Assembly (NCBI GenBank): GCA_022842185.1
Contig: JALHQB010000025.1
Location: 1 to 59,558 of the forward strand
From: Acetobacteraceae bacterium
GTDB taxonomy: Bacteria > Pseudomonadota > Alphaproteobacteria > Acetobacterales > Acetobacteraceae
DNA length: 59,558 bases
Direction: 5' to 3'
Shown: positions 27,746 to 36,404 of the stretch, piece by piece
How positions within the stretch are numbered: position 1 is the first letter of the stretch
Layout of the letters: every line of letters starts with the position of its first letter
Program-made: the position numbers and the translations under genes
Notes under the pieces: model-generated
What the model was told of the DNA's origin: nothing
What the model saw: the letters and a program-made list of their open reading frames with translations, nothing else
Databases searched by the model: none

Positions 27746-28125
27746 CCAGCCAGGTGCGCACCTTGGGATGCTTCTGGGTGGCATTGTTGTTGGCGAAGGC
27801 GCGGATCAGCCTAACCCGTCTGCGGCTGGAGCCGATGGGCGCCCTAGATGCGCTGCACCGAGCCGCCGGCTGATGTCGCTGGCCGGCGCCATCGCCCGGC
27901 CAGTCCAGCGACTGGCCAGCCCCCGCGGCTTGGAGCGGGTGAGAGCCAGCACCTGATCCACGGTCGAGGTCGGCACCGGCGCTCTGCCGGGTGGGCGGGT
28001 CTTGTCGTGCACGAGGCTGTCCGCACCGGTCTGTGCGCCGTGCGCCGTGCGCCTGCCAGCGCCAAGCATCCTGTCGGTGGATAGAAGGATGATCCGGGCG
28101 CGCTGAACGGGCTTCTGTGGTGGGC
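27746..28125 (-). pseudogene. IS630-type transposase remnant (frameshifted, internally deleted)
   Basis: Read on the minus strand from 28122: PQKPVQRARIILLSTDR, then DSLVHDKTRPPGRAPVP and TVDQVLALTRSKP, then SRWTGRAMAPASDIS. After a +1 frameshift the helix-turn-helix tail GSVQRI-stop-GAHRLQP follows, and finally NNATQKHPKVRTWL from the C-terminal catalytic part. These are characteristic IS630-family transposase segments (HTH, linker and the region after the DDE core). The DDE core itself is deleted, stops interrupt the frame, and no terminal inverted repeats were found. It cannot be active. Confidence 0.78.
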
Positions 28126-28192
28126 GGCTTAGGGTGGAGAAGATTCCAGCCAGCCGCGCACGATCACCAAACGAATGCTGGTGGTGCGGCGA

Positions 28193-28882
28193 TCATTCCT
28201 CGGCCGAACGGTTAACGAACGCCAACACCACCGCCGTATCACGGATACTGGCCTGGTTACCTGTCACCTCGACTCCCAGGTCCCTGATCCGTGCGATAGC
28301 GCGCGAGAATGTTGCGGGCTTCATGCCAAGGCGGTTGGCGATCAGGCTCTTCTCATGTGGCAAGCTCAGCGCCACGGCACCTGTCTTCTCGCCACACAGG
28401 CCGAGCAGAAATTCAGCCACGCGCTGGTCAGCGGAAAGCAGCTTCATCTTCTCGATCTGATCAACCAGCACCTTCAGGTGTCGGGACATCGAGGCCATCA
28501 TCGCAAAGGCGATCTCTGGCCGTTCGGCCACTTTGCGGCGCAAGGCATCGCTTTCGATGAGCATGACGCGCGACGCTACCACCGCCTCGGCAGCGACGGG
28601 ATACCGGCCACCCAGGAACATCGCTGCTTCGGCGAAGCTCTCGCCCGCACCGTAGATGTGAACAACCGCCTCATCGCCACCGGGATTGACACGGCTCAGC
28701 TTGACCTGCCCGCCAAGCATCAAAAAGAATGCGCGCGCGGGGTCGCCCTGCTGGAACAGGACATGGCCCCGTTCGAGCGAACGAACGCTACGTTCATCCA
28801 CCAGCGCAGCGAGATCCGCTCGCGGTAGATCACGCAGGATCGCACTCGTTCGCAGGATCGCCCAATCGTCCGCCGTCAGCAT
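28193..28882 (-). CDS. Crp/Fnr-family regulator 1 (no Fe-S cysteines)
   Basis: A 229-residue regulator with an N-terminal cNMP-like beta-barrel (about residues 15-130, with GHVLFQQGDPARAFFLMLGGQVKL) and a C-terminal winged helix (LIANRLGMKPATFSRAIARI). FNR's N-terminal cysteines are absent; the only Cys is in LLGLCGEK, so it is not an Fe-S oxygen sensor and is closer to DNR/NnrR-type proteins that respond to NO or another signal. It is 10 bp downstream of a second Crp/Fnr gene and divergent from the nar operon, its probable target. Start ATG 28882. Confidence 0.88.
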   Translation of the reverse strand: MLTADDWAILRTSAILRDLPRADLAALVDERSVRSLERGHVLFQQGDPARAFFLMLGGQVKLSRVNPGGDEAVVHIYGAGESFAEAAMFLGGRYPVAAEAVVASRVMLIESDALRRKVAERPEIAFAMMASMSRHLKVLVDQIEKMKLLSADQRVAEFLLGLCGEKTGAVALSLPHEKSLIANRLGMKPATFSRAIARIRDLGVEVTGNQASIRDTAVVLAFVNRSAEE

Positions 28883-28892
28883 TGCAGATGCG

Positions 28893-29591
28893 TCACAGGC
28901 TGTTCCCGTCGATGGTGGAGCAGGGCTGCGCCAGTTTGCGCAGGGCGGCGACGTCGTGAATGACGACGGAAGGGCCCTGCACGACGACGTGGTACGCACC
29001 GAGGGCTGCGAAGGATCGCGACAGTACCTCCGGCGCCATGCCCAGGCGCGCGGCGAGCACTTTCTTGTCAAAGGGGAAATCGAAGTGACCTGTTGAACCA
29101 TTCTCAGCATCATGGGTCAGCAGCCAATTCGCAAGGCGTTCCAGACCCGATCGCAACTTCTGATTCTTCAATTCCTTGATGACGCCGCGATAGGCGACGG
29201 CGAGCTGCTCGGCGACGCCTCGCGCAAAGCCGGCGTCAACGGCGAAGGCCTGGCGTACCGCATCGGCCGGCACCATCAGAATCCGAGACGCCACAAGGGC
29301 CCGCGCGGATTGCAGATAGGGGCGGTCGAACAGCACAGCGGCAAGAATGAAGCTGTCTCCCGGCCCTGAGACGCCAAGCGTGGTCTCACGGGCGCGATGG
29401 CCCGAGAACATCTCGACCGTGCCTTCGACGACCACATGCAGGAAGTCCGCGGGTTCGCCGGTATGGATCAACTCCACATGTGCCGGAAACCGCTGCAGGA
29501 ACGCGCCGCGCAGCATGGCCTCAACCTGGCCTGCCTCGACGTTCCGGAAAAAGGGGATGCGCCGCATCTCCTCCATATCCTGGCTTCGCAT
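28893..29591 (-). CDS. Crp/Fnr-family regulator 2 (no Fe-S cysteines)
   Basis: A 232-residue paralogue of the downstream regulator, with sensor barrel (VELIHTGEPADFLHVVVEGTVEMFSG) and helix-turn-helix VLAARLGMAPEVLSRSFAAL. It too lacks the FNR cysteine cluster; one Cys lies near the C-terminus. It is the promoter-proximal gene of the minus-strand pair. A perfect TTGAC-N4-GTCAA box lies 47 bp upstream with a TATGGT -10-like element at 29611-29616, so it may be autoregulated or controlled by FNR. ATG 29591; an inner ATG at 29576 is also possible. Confidence 0.88.
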   Translation of the reverse strand: MRSQDMEEMRRIPFFRNVEAGQVEAMLRGAFLQRFPAHVELIHTGEPADFLHVVVEGTVEMFSGHRARETTLGVSGPGDSFILAAVLFDRPYLQSARALVASRILMVPADAVRQAFAVDAGFARGVAEQLAVAYRGVIKELKNQKLRSGLERLANWLLTHDAENGSTGHFDFPFDKKVLAARLGMAPEVLSRSFAALGAYHVVVQGPSVVIHDVAALRKLAQPCSTIDGNSL

Positions 29592-29637
29592 GGCTCACCT
29601 CTCACGCCGTACCATAGCCAGTTACACCGCCAGCAGC

Positions 29638-29651
29638 TTGACTATTGTCAA
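29638..29651 (-). promoter_or_regulatory. FNR/DNR-type box for the regulator pair
   Basis: Perfect inverted repeat TTGAC-TATT-GTCAA, flanked by a further C/G pair. On the minus strand it is centred about 40 bp before the start expected from TATGGT (29611-29616), the class II activator arrangement. Confidence 0.75.
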
Positions 29652-29753
29652 GCGTAGCGCCGCCGCTCGTCATTTTGGCAATTGATGGTACTTCGCGCCA
29701 GACATGCCATGTGCCTGTAGTAGGCTTGAATCGTCCCTGTTCCAAGCTGGCCT

Positions 29754-29767
29754 TGACTTAGGTCAAG
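29754..29767 (+). promoter_or_regulatory. FNR/DNR-type box for the nar operon
   Basis: Perfect inverted repeat TTGAC-TTAG-GTCAA, again flanked by C/G, centred 76 bp before the narK ATG. With class II geometry transcription would begin near 29802. The -10 element is not obvious. Confidence 0.78.
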
Positions 29768-29836
29768 CAGCCTCATGCTGCCGGGACGTTCAGTTGGCCC
29801 CGACCAGACGCCGCGCGTCGCCAGGAAGGGGGCATC

Positions 29837-32605
29837 ATGTCCAGCGCCACTGCACCATTTGCCATACCGGGCGGGCCTGAACAGGGCCGCGCGCTCTGGC
29901 TCTCGACCATTGCCTTCACCGTCTGCTTCGCGGTCTGGACGATCTTTGCCATCATCGGCGTGCAGATCAAACGCGACCTGGGCTTGAGCGAGACCCAGTT
30001 CGGCCTGCTGGTCGGCACGCCGATCCTCACCGGCTCGCTGATCCGACTGATCCTGGGCATCTGGTCGGACCAGTATGGCGGCCGGATGGTCTTCACCTTC
30101 ACCATGCTGTCGGCGGCGGTGATGGCCGCCCTGCTGACGCTGGCCTATGACTACCCGACCTTCCTGCTCGCCGCCCTGGGTGTCGGCATTGCCGGCGGTT
30201 CCTTCTCGGTCGGTGTAGCCTATGTGGCCAAGTGGTTCCCGAAGGAAAAGCAGGGAACGGCACTGGGCATCTTCGGCGCCGGCAATGTCGGCGCCGCGGT
30301 CACCAAGTTTGCAGCTCCTGTCATCATGGTTGCCTATGGCTGGAAGACCGTCGCACTGATCTGGGCCGCGGCACTTTTGGTCATGGCCGTCATCTTCTTC
30401 CTGTTCACCAAGGATGATCCGGACCTGGCCCGCCGGCGCGCCACCGGGGCGAAGCCCGAGCCGCTCTCGGCCATGATGGAGCCGCTGAAGAACATCCAGG
30501 TCTGGCGGTTCTCGCTCTATTACTTCTTCGTGTTCGGCGCATTCGTCGCGCTGGCGCTGTGGCTGCCGCGCTATCTGATCGGCGTCTATGGGCTCGATAT
30601 CGTCACCGCCGGCATGGTGGGGGCGGCCTATTCCATTCCCGCTTCGATCTTCCGCGCCTATGGCGGACACCTGTCGGACAAGTTCGGCGCGCGGCGCATC
30701 ATGTACTGGACCTTCCTGGTCTCGGTCGTCTGCACCTTCATCCTGTCGTACCCGCCGACCGACTACGTCGTGCAAGGCATTCGCGGGCCGGTGAGCTTCA
30801 GCATGTCCATGGGGCTGATCGGCTTCATGGTCACGACCTTCACGCTCGGCTTCTTCATGAGCCTCGGCAAGGCCGCCGTGTTCAAACACATTCCCGTCTA
30901 CTACCCCGATCGCGTCGGCGCCGTGGGCGGCATCGTGGGCCTGGTCGGCGGTCTCGGCGGCTTCGTGCTGCCTATCGCATTCGGCGCGCTGAACGACCTG
31001 ACCGGCGTGTGGCAGAGCTGCTTCTGGCTGCTCTTCCTCATTGTCGCCGTCTCGCTCGCCTGGATGCATGTCGCGATCCGCCAGATGGAACGCCAGGCGG
31101 CCGAGCAGGGCGTGGCCGTCCAGACCCTGCCGGAACTGCCGGAGATGCAGCCGATCCATGGGCCAGCGCAGCAGGGGGTGCTCGCCGCCACCGGTCCGAT
31201 CCAGGATTGGAGACCCGAGGACAAGGTGTTCTGGGAAAGCGGGGGCCGGGCCATCGCGCGCCGCAACCTGTGGATCTCGGTGCCGTGCCTGTTGTTGTCC
31301 TTCGCGGTCTGGATGGTGTGGTCCGTCGTGGTGGCGAAACTGCCGAGCGTCGGCTTCGCCTTCACCAACGAACAACTGTTCTGGCTGGCCTCGTTGCCTG
31401 GCCTGTCCGGTGCGACACTTCGCATTGCCTACAGCTTCATGCCCGCAATCTTCGGCGGCCGGCTCTGGACGACGCTGGCCACCTGGTCGTTGCTCATACC
31501 CGCGCTCGGCATGGGCTTCGCTGTGCAGGATCCGGCAACGCCGTATTGGATCTTCCTGGTCCTTGCGCTGCTGTGCGGCTTCGGCGGCGGCAACTTCGCT
31601 TCCTCCATGGCCAATATCTCGTTCTTCTTTCCCAAGAGCGAGAAGGGCAACGCGCTCGCGATCAACGCCGGCCTTGGCAATCTCGGCGTCAGCGTGGTGC
31701 AGTTCGTGGTGCCGCTCGCGATCACGGCGGGCGTCTTCGGCTGGCTCGGCGGCGCGCCGCAGACAGCGACCGTGGCGGGCGTCACCTCGACCTTGTGGCT
31801 GCAGAATGCCGGCTTCGTGTTCGTACCCTTCATCATTGCCTCGGCCTTCGCGGCCTGGTTCGGGATGAACGACATCGCCAGCATGAAGGCCTCCTTCGCC
31901 GACCAGGCGGTGATCTTCCGGCGCACGCACAACTGGATCATGTGCTGGCTCTACACCGGCACCTTCGGCTCCTTCATCGGCTTCTCCGCGGCCTTCCCGC
32001 TGCTGTCGCGGATCCTGTACCCCGAGGTCAACGCGCTGACATACGCCTTCCTCGGCCCGCTGGTCGGCGCCCTGGCGCGCGCCGCGGCCGGCAAGGCCTG
32101 TGACCGGATCGGCGGCGGGCGGATCACCCTCTGGGTGTTCATCGCCATGTCCGCCGGGGTGATGGGCATTCTCTACGCCATCGGCAACAAATCGGATTCC
32201 AGCTCATTCCCCGTGTTCTTCGCGAGCTTCCTGTTCCTGTTCGCGGCGACCGGCGTCGGCAATGCCTCCACCTTCCAGATGATCCCCGCGATCATGCGCA
32301 AGGAAGTCGCGCGGCTGGAGCCGGGGCTGAATGCCGCCGAGCGCGTGAAGCAGTCGGATAAGGAGGCGGCGGCCATCATCGGCTTCACCTCGGCCATTGC
32401 CGCCTACGGCGCCTTCTTCATCCCCAAGAGCTTCGGCACCTCCATCGCCATGACCGGTGGCGCGGAGACCGCGCTCTACAGCTTCCTGGGCTTCTACGTG
32501 AGCTGCGTGCTGGCGACCTGGTGGTTCTACACGCGCCGCGGAGGCCTGCTGCACGACATCGAACATGGCGGCCGCGCGAGCCCTGCCATCACCCCCGCAC
32601 AATGA
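29837..32605 (+). CDS. narK: Fused NarK1-NarK2 nitrate/nitrite transporter
   Basis: A 922-residue inner-membrane protein made of two complete major-facilitator units of about 12 helices each, joined near residues 455-480 by a hydrophilic linker (GPIQDWRPEDKVFWESGG). Each half has nitrate-signature Gly-rich helices: GVGIAGGSFSVGVAYVAKWFP and GAGNVGAAVTK in the first, GFGGGNFASSMANISFFFP and NAGLGNLGVSVVQF in the second. In Paracoccus the fused NarK combines a proton-nitrate symporter with a nitrate/nitrite antiporter; the same roles are expected here. First gene of the nar operon, under the 29754 box. Confidence 0.94.
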   Translation: MSSATAPFAIPGGPEQGRALWLSTIAFTVCFAVWTIFAIIGVQIKRDLGLSETQFGLLVGTPILTGSLIRLILGIWSDQYGGRMVFTFTMLSAAVMAALLTLAYDYPTFLLAALGVGIAGGSFSVGVAYVAKWFPKEKQGTALGIFGAGNVGAAVTKFAAPVIMVAYGWKTVALIWAAALLVMAVIFFLFTKDDPDLARRRATGAKPEPLSAMMEPLKNIQVWRFSLYYFFVFGAFVALALWLPRYLIGVYGLDIVTAGMVGAAYSIPASIFRAYGGHLSDKFGARRIMYWTFLVSVVCTFILSYPPTDYVVQGIRGPVSFSMSMGLIGFMVTTFTLGFFMSLGKAAVFKHIPVYYPDRVGAVGGIVGLVGGLGGFVLPIAFGALNDLTGVWQSCFWLLFLIVAVSLAWMHVAIRQMERQAAEQGVAVQTLPELPEMQPIHGPAQQGVLAATGPIQDWRPEDKVFWESGGRAIARRNLWISVPCLLLSFAVWMVWSVVVAKLPSVGFAFTNEQLFWLASLPGLSGATLRIAYSFMPAIFGGRLWTTLATWSLLIPALGMGFAVQDPATPYWIFLVLALLCGFGGGNFASSMANISFFFPKSEKGNALAINAGLGNLGVSVVQFVVPLAITAGVFGWLGGAPQTATVAGVTSTLWLQNAGFVFVPFIIASAFAAWFGMNDIASMKASFADQAVIFRRTHNWIMCWLYTGTFGSFIGFSAAFPLLSRILYPEVNALTYAFLGPLVGALARAAAGKACDRIGGGRITLWVFIAMSAGVMGILYAIGNKSDSSSFPVFFASFLFLFAATGVGNASTFQMIPAIMRKEVARLEPGLNAAERVKQSDKEAAAIIGFTSAIAAYGAFFIPKSFGTSIAMTGGAETALYSFLGFYVSCVLATWWFYTRRGGLLHDIEHGGRASPAITPAQ

Positions 32606-32633
32606 TCCAGCCCGACAGCCGAGGCATCACATC

Positions 32634-35600
32634 ATGAGCCATTTTCTCGACCGTCTGACCTTCTTCAAAAAGGCTCAGGAGCCGTTCTCGAACGGGCATG
32701 GCATCACGACGAACGAGGATCGTCGTTGGGAGGATGGCTACCGCAAGCGTTGGCAGCACGACAAGATCGTGCGCTCCACCCATGGCGCGAACTGCACCGG
32801 GTCGTGCTCGTGGAAGATCTATGTGAAGGGCGGCATCGTCACCTGGGAAACCCAGCAGACGGACTACCCACGCACGCGGCCGGACCTGCCAAACCATGAA
32901 CCGCGCGGGTGTTCTCGCGGCGCCTCCTACAGCTGGTACCTCTACTCCGGCAATCGCGTGAAGTACCCTCTGGTGCGCTCGCGCCTGATCAAGCTGTGGC
33001 GCGAGGCACGGGCGATCATGACGCCAGTGGCCGCCTGGGCGTCCATCGTCGAGACTCCCGAGAAGCGCGCTGCCTACGTCACCAAGCGCGGCCATGGCGG
33101 CTTCGTGCGGGCACCCTGGGACGAGGTGCAGGAGATCATCGCGGCGGCCAACGCCTATACGGCGAAGACCTATGGCCCGGACCGCATCTTCGGCTTCTCG
33201 CCCATTCCGGCCATGTCGATGGTCTCCTACGCCGCCGGGTCGCGCTACCTGTCGCTGATCGGCGGCGTCTGCATGTCCTTCTACGACTGGTATTGCGACC
33301 TGCCGCCGGCCTCGCCGCAGACCTGGGGCGAGCAGACCGACGTGCCGGAATCGGCCGACTGGTACAATGCCGGCTTCATCATCCTGTGGGGCTCCAACGT
33401 CCCGCAGACTCGCACGCCCGATGCGCATTTCTACACCGAGGCGCGCTATCGCGGCATGAAGAGCGCGGTAATCTGCCCCGACTACTCGGAAGCCGCGAAG
33501 TTCGGCGACATCTGGTTGTCTGTGAAGCAGGGCACGGATTCCGCGCTGGCCATGGCGATGGGCCACGTCATTCTGAAGGAATACCACGTCGCGCGGCAGG
33601 TGCCGTACTTCCGCGACTATCTGCGCCAGTACACCGACATGCCGATGCTGGTGAAGCTTGTGCAACAGGGTGACCAGCTGGTGCCCGAGCGCTTTGTCCG
33701 CGCCAGCGACTTCGACCAATCCCTCGGCGAGGCCAACAACCCGGAATGGAAGACTGTCGCCTTCGACGAGACCACGGGGAACATCGTGGCGCCACGCGGC
33801 ACCATCGGCTTCCGTTGGGGCGAAAGCGGAAAGTGGAACCTGGAGGAGAAGGCATCGAACGGCGAGGCGGCGAAGCTGCGCCTCTCACTCGACGGCATCC
33901 ACGACGAGATGGCCGAGATTGCCTTCCCGTATTTCGGCAACATCGAGCACGATCACTTCACCTCGACCACCCATGCCTCCGTCCTGAACCGCCGCGTGCC
34001 GGTGAAGCGCCTGGCGCTGGCCGATGGCGAGACGCTGGTGACATCCGTGCATGACCTGTTCCTGGCCAATTACGGCGTCGATCGCGGCTACGGCGGCGAG
34101 AACATCGCGTCCAGCTATGACGAGGTGGCGCCCTATACCCCGTCCTGGGCGGAGAAGATCACCGGCGTCTCCCGCGACAAGATCATCCAGGTTGCGCGCG
34201 AATTCGCCACCAACGCCGAGAAGACCAAGGGCCGCTCGATGATCATCATCGGCGCGGCGATGAACCATTGGTTCCACGCCGACATGAACTATCGCGGCGT
34301 CATCAACATGCTGGTGTTGTGCGGCTGCGTTGGCCAATCGGGCGGTGGCTGGGCGCACTACGTGGGGCAGGAGAAGCTGCGGCCGCAGGCCGGCTGGGCG
34401 CCGCTCGCCTTCGCGCTGGATTGGGGACGCCCGCCGCGCCAGCAGAACTCGACCTCGGCCTTCTACGCGCATACCGACCAGTGGCGGTATGAGACTATGA
34501 ACGTAGGCGACATCGTCTCGCCCACCGCGCCGCATGGCCCGTGGGACGGCACCATCATCGACTACAACATCCGCGCCGAGCGGATGGGCTGGCTGCCCTC
34601 CGCCCCGCAACTCGAGACCAACCCGCTCCAGGTGGCAAAGGATGCGGCCGCGGCCGGCATGCCGGCGATGGACTATGTGGCGAAGGGGCTGAAGGACGGC
34701 ACACTGAAACTGTCCTGCGAAGACCCGGACAATCCGAAGAACTGGCCACGCAACATGTTCGTCTGGCGGTCGAATTTGCTGGGTTCGTCAGGGAAGGGGC
34801 ATGAGTACTTCCTCAAGCATCTGCTCGGCACGACACATGGCGTACTCGGCAAGGACCTTGGCCCCGAGGGTCGTGCGAAGGCCACCGAGGCGGTCTGGCA
34901 TGAGCATGCGCCGGAAGGGAAGCTCGACCTGCTGGTGACGCTGGATTTCCGCATGTCCACGACCTGCGTCTATTCGGACATCGTGCTGCCGACGGCCACC
35001 TGGTACGAGAAGAACGACCTCAACACCTCCGACATGCATCCCTTCATCCATCCGCTGACCAGCGCGGTGGACCCGGCCTGGGAAGCGCGCAGCGATTGGG
35101 ACATCTACAAGGGCATTGCCGAGGCCTTCTCGCGCGTCGCCCCCGAGGTGCTGGGCATCGAGAAGGACGTGGTGCTCAACCCCATCAAGCACGACAGCGC
35201 CCTCGAGATCGCGCAACCCTTCGATCCGCGCGACTGGAAGCGCGGCGAATGCGAGCCGGTGCCCGGCAAGACCATGCCGATGGTCTTCGAGGTGGAGCGT
35301 GACTACCCCGCGACCTATGCGCGCTTCACGGCTCTCGGGCCGCTGATGGAGAGCATCGGCAATGGCATCAAGGGTATGGCCTGGAAGACTGGCCATGAGG
35401 TCGATCACCTTAAGGCGTTGAACGGCACGCATGCCGATGGCGCCAACAAGGGCCTCGCGCGCATCGTCACCGACATCGACGCGACCGAGGTCATCCTGAT
35501 GCTCGCACCCGAGACCAATGGCGAGGTCGCGCTGCATGCGTGGCAGGCGCTCGGCAAGGCCACCGGCCTCGACCACACGCATCTGGCGTTGCCGAAGGAA

Positions 35601-36404
35601 GACGAGAAGATCCGCTTCCGCGACGTCGTGGCGCAGCCGCGCAAGATCATCTCGGCACCGACCTGGTCGGGGCTTGAGAGCGAGAAGGTCTGCTACAACG
35701 CGGGCTATACCAACGTGCATGAATTGATCCCCTGGCGCACGCTGACGGGGCGCCAGCAGCTCTATCAGGATCATCTGTGGATGCGGGCCTTCGGCGCGGC
35801 GCTGTGCGTCTATCGCCCGCCGGTGGACCTGCGCGCCATCAAGCCGGTGATCGACCTGAAGCCGAATGGCGAGAAACAGGTGGTGTTGAACTTCATCACA
35901 CCGCACCAGAAGTGGGGCATCCACTCGACCTACACCGACAACCTGCTGATGCTCACGCTGTCGCGCGGCGGGCCGTGCATCTGGATCAGCGAGCCGGACG
36001 CTAAGCGCGCCGGCATCGTGGACAATGATTGGGTTGAGGCTTTCAACAGCAATGGCGCGCTGGTGGCCCGCGCCGTCGTGTCCCAGCGCGTCAAGGACGG
36101 CATGGTCATGATGTACCATGCGCAGGAGAAGATCGTGAACGTGCCGGGCTCGCAGGTGACGGGCAACCGCGGCGGTATCCACAACTCGGTGACCCGCATC
36201 GTGCTGAACCCGACGCACATGATCGGCGGCTACGCGCAGCAATCCTACGACTTCAACTACTACGGCACGATCGGCACCAATCGCGATGAGTTCGTCATTG
36301 TCCGAAAAATGACGACGATCGATTGGCTCGAACGTCCGCTTGCCGAGGCGGAGCACAAGAAGCCACACGCCGATGCAACGCTGATCACGGGAGAAGTGGC
36401 ATGA
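32634..36404 (+). CDS. narG: Respiratory nitrate reductase alpha subunit
   Basis: A 1256-residue membrane-bound nitrate reductase catalytic subunit, facing the cytoplasm, that reduces nitrate to nitrite at Mo-bisMGD. The FS0 cluster ligands are His50, Cys54, Cys58 (HGANCTGSC) and the Cys in PRGCSRGASYSW. Asp222 in YDWYCDLPPAS is the Mo ligand, at the same number as in E. coli NarG. Full length and no Tat signal, as usual. The ATG at 32634 is preferred to upstream frames because it keeps the family start MSHFLDRL. Overlaps narH by 4 bp. Confidence 0.98.
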   Translation: MSHFLDRLTFFKKAQEPFSNGHGITTNEDRRWEDGYRKRWQHDKIVRSTHGANCTGSCSWKIYVKGGIVTWETQQTDYPRTRPDLPNHEPRGCSRGASYSWYLYSGNRVKYPLVRSRLIKLWREARAIMTPVAAWASIVETPEKRAAYVTKRGHGGFVRAPWDEVQEIIAAANAYTAKTYGPDRIFGFSPIPAMSMVSYAAGSRYLSLIGGVCMSFYDWYCDLPPASPQTWGEQTDVPESADWYNAGFIILWGSNVPQTRTPDAHFYTEARYRGMKSAVICPDYSEAAKFGDIWLSVKQGTDSALAMAMGHVILKEYHVARQVPYFRDYLRQYTDMPMLVKLVQQGDQLVPERFVRASDFDQSLGEANNPEWKTVAFDETTGNIVAPRGTIGFRWGESGKWNLEEKASNGEAAKLRLSLDGIHDEMAEIAFPYFGNIEHDHFTSTTHASVLNRRVPVKRLALADGETLVTSVHDLFLANYGVDRGYGGENIASSYDEVAPYTPSWAEKITGVSRDKIIQVAREFATNAEKTKGRSMIIIGAAMNHWFHADMNYRGVINMLVLCGCVGQSGGGWAHYVGQEKLRPQAGWAPLAFALDWGRPPRQQNSTSAFYAHTDQWRYETMNVGDIVSPTAPHGPWDGTIIDYNIRAERMGWLPSAPQLETNPLQVAKDAAAAGMPAMDYVAKGLKDGTLKLSCEDPDNPKNWPRNMFVWRSNLLGSSGKGHEYFLKHLLGTTHGVLGKDLGPEGRAKATEAVWHEHAPEGKLDLLVTLDFRMSTTCVYSDIVLPTATWYEKNDLNTSDMHPFIHPLTSAVDPAWEARSDWDIYKGIAEAFSRVAPEVLGIEKDVVLNPIKHDSALEIAQPFDPRDWKRGECEPVPGKTMPMVFEVERDYPATYARFTALGPLMESIGNGIKGMAWKTGHEVDHLKALNGTHADGANKGLARIVTDIDATEVILMLAPETNGEVALHAWQALGKATGLDHTHLALPKEDEKIRFRDVVAQPRKIISAPTWSGLESEKVCYNAGYTNVHELIPWRTLTGRQQLYQDHLWMRAFGAALCVYRPPVDLRAIKPVIDLKPNGEKQVVLNFITPHQKWGIHSTYTDNLLMLTLSRGGPCIWISEPDAKRAGIVDNDWVEAFNSNGALVARAVVSQRVKDGMVMMYHAQEKIVNVPGSQVTGNRGGIHNSVTRIVLNPTHMIGGYAQQSYDFNYYGTIGTNRDEFVIVRKMTTIDWLERPLAEAEHKKPHADATLITGEVA

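Noticed and set aside
29648..31930. 760-codon minus-strand open frame opposite narK, and similar long antisense frames at 7673-9796, 9780-11864, 13068-14939, 34788-36368
   Set aside because: They are exact shadows of well-supported plus-strand genes in high-GC DNA; compositions rich in Arg/His/Gln and no family motifs.
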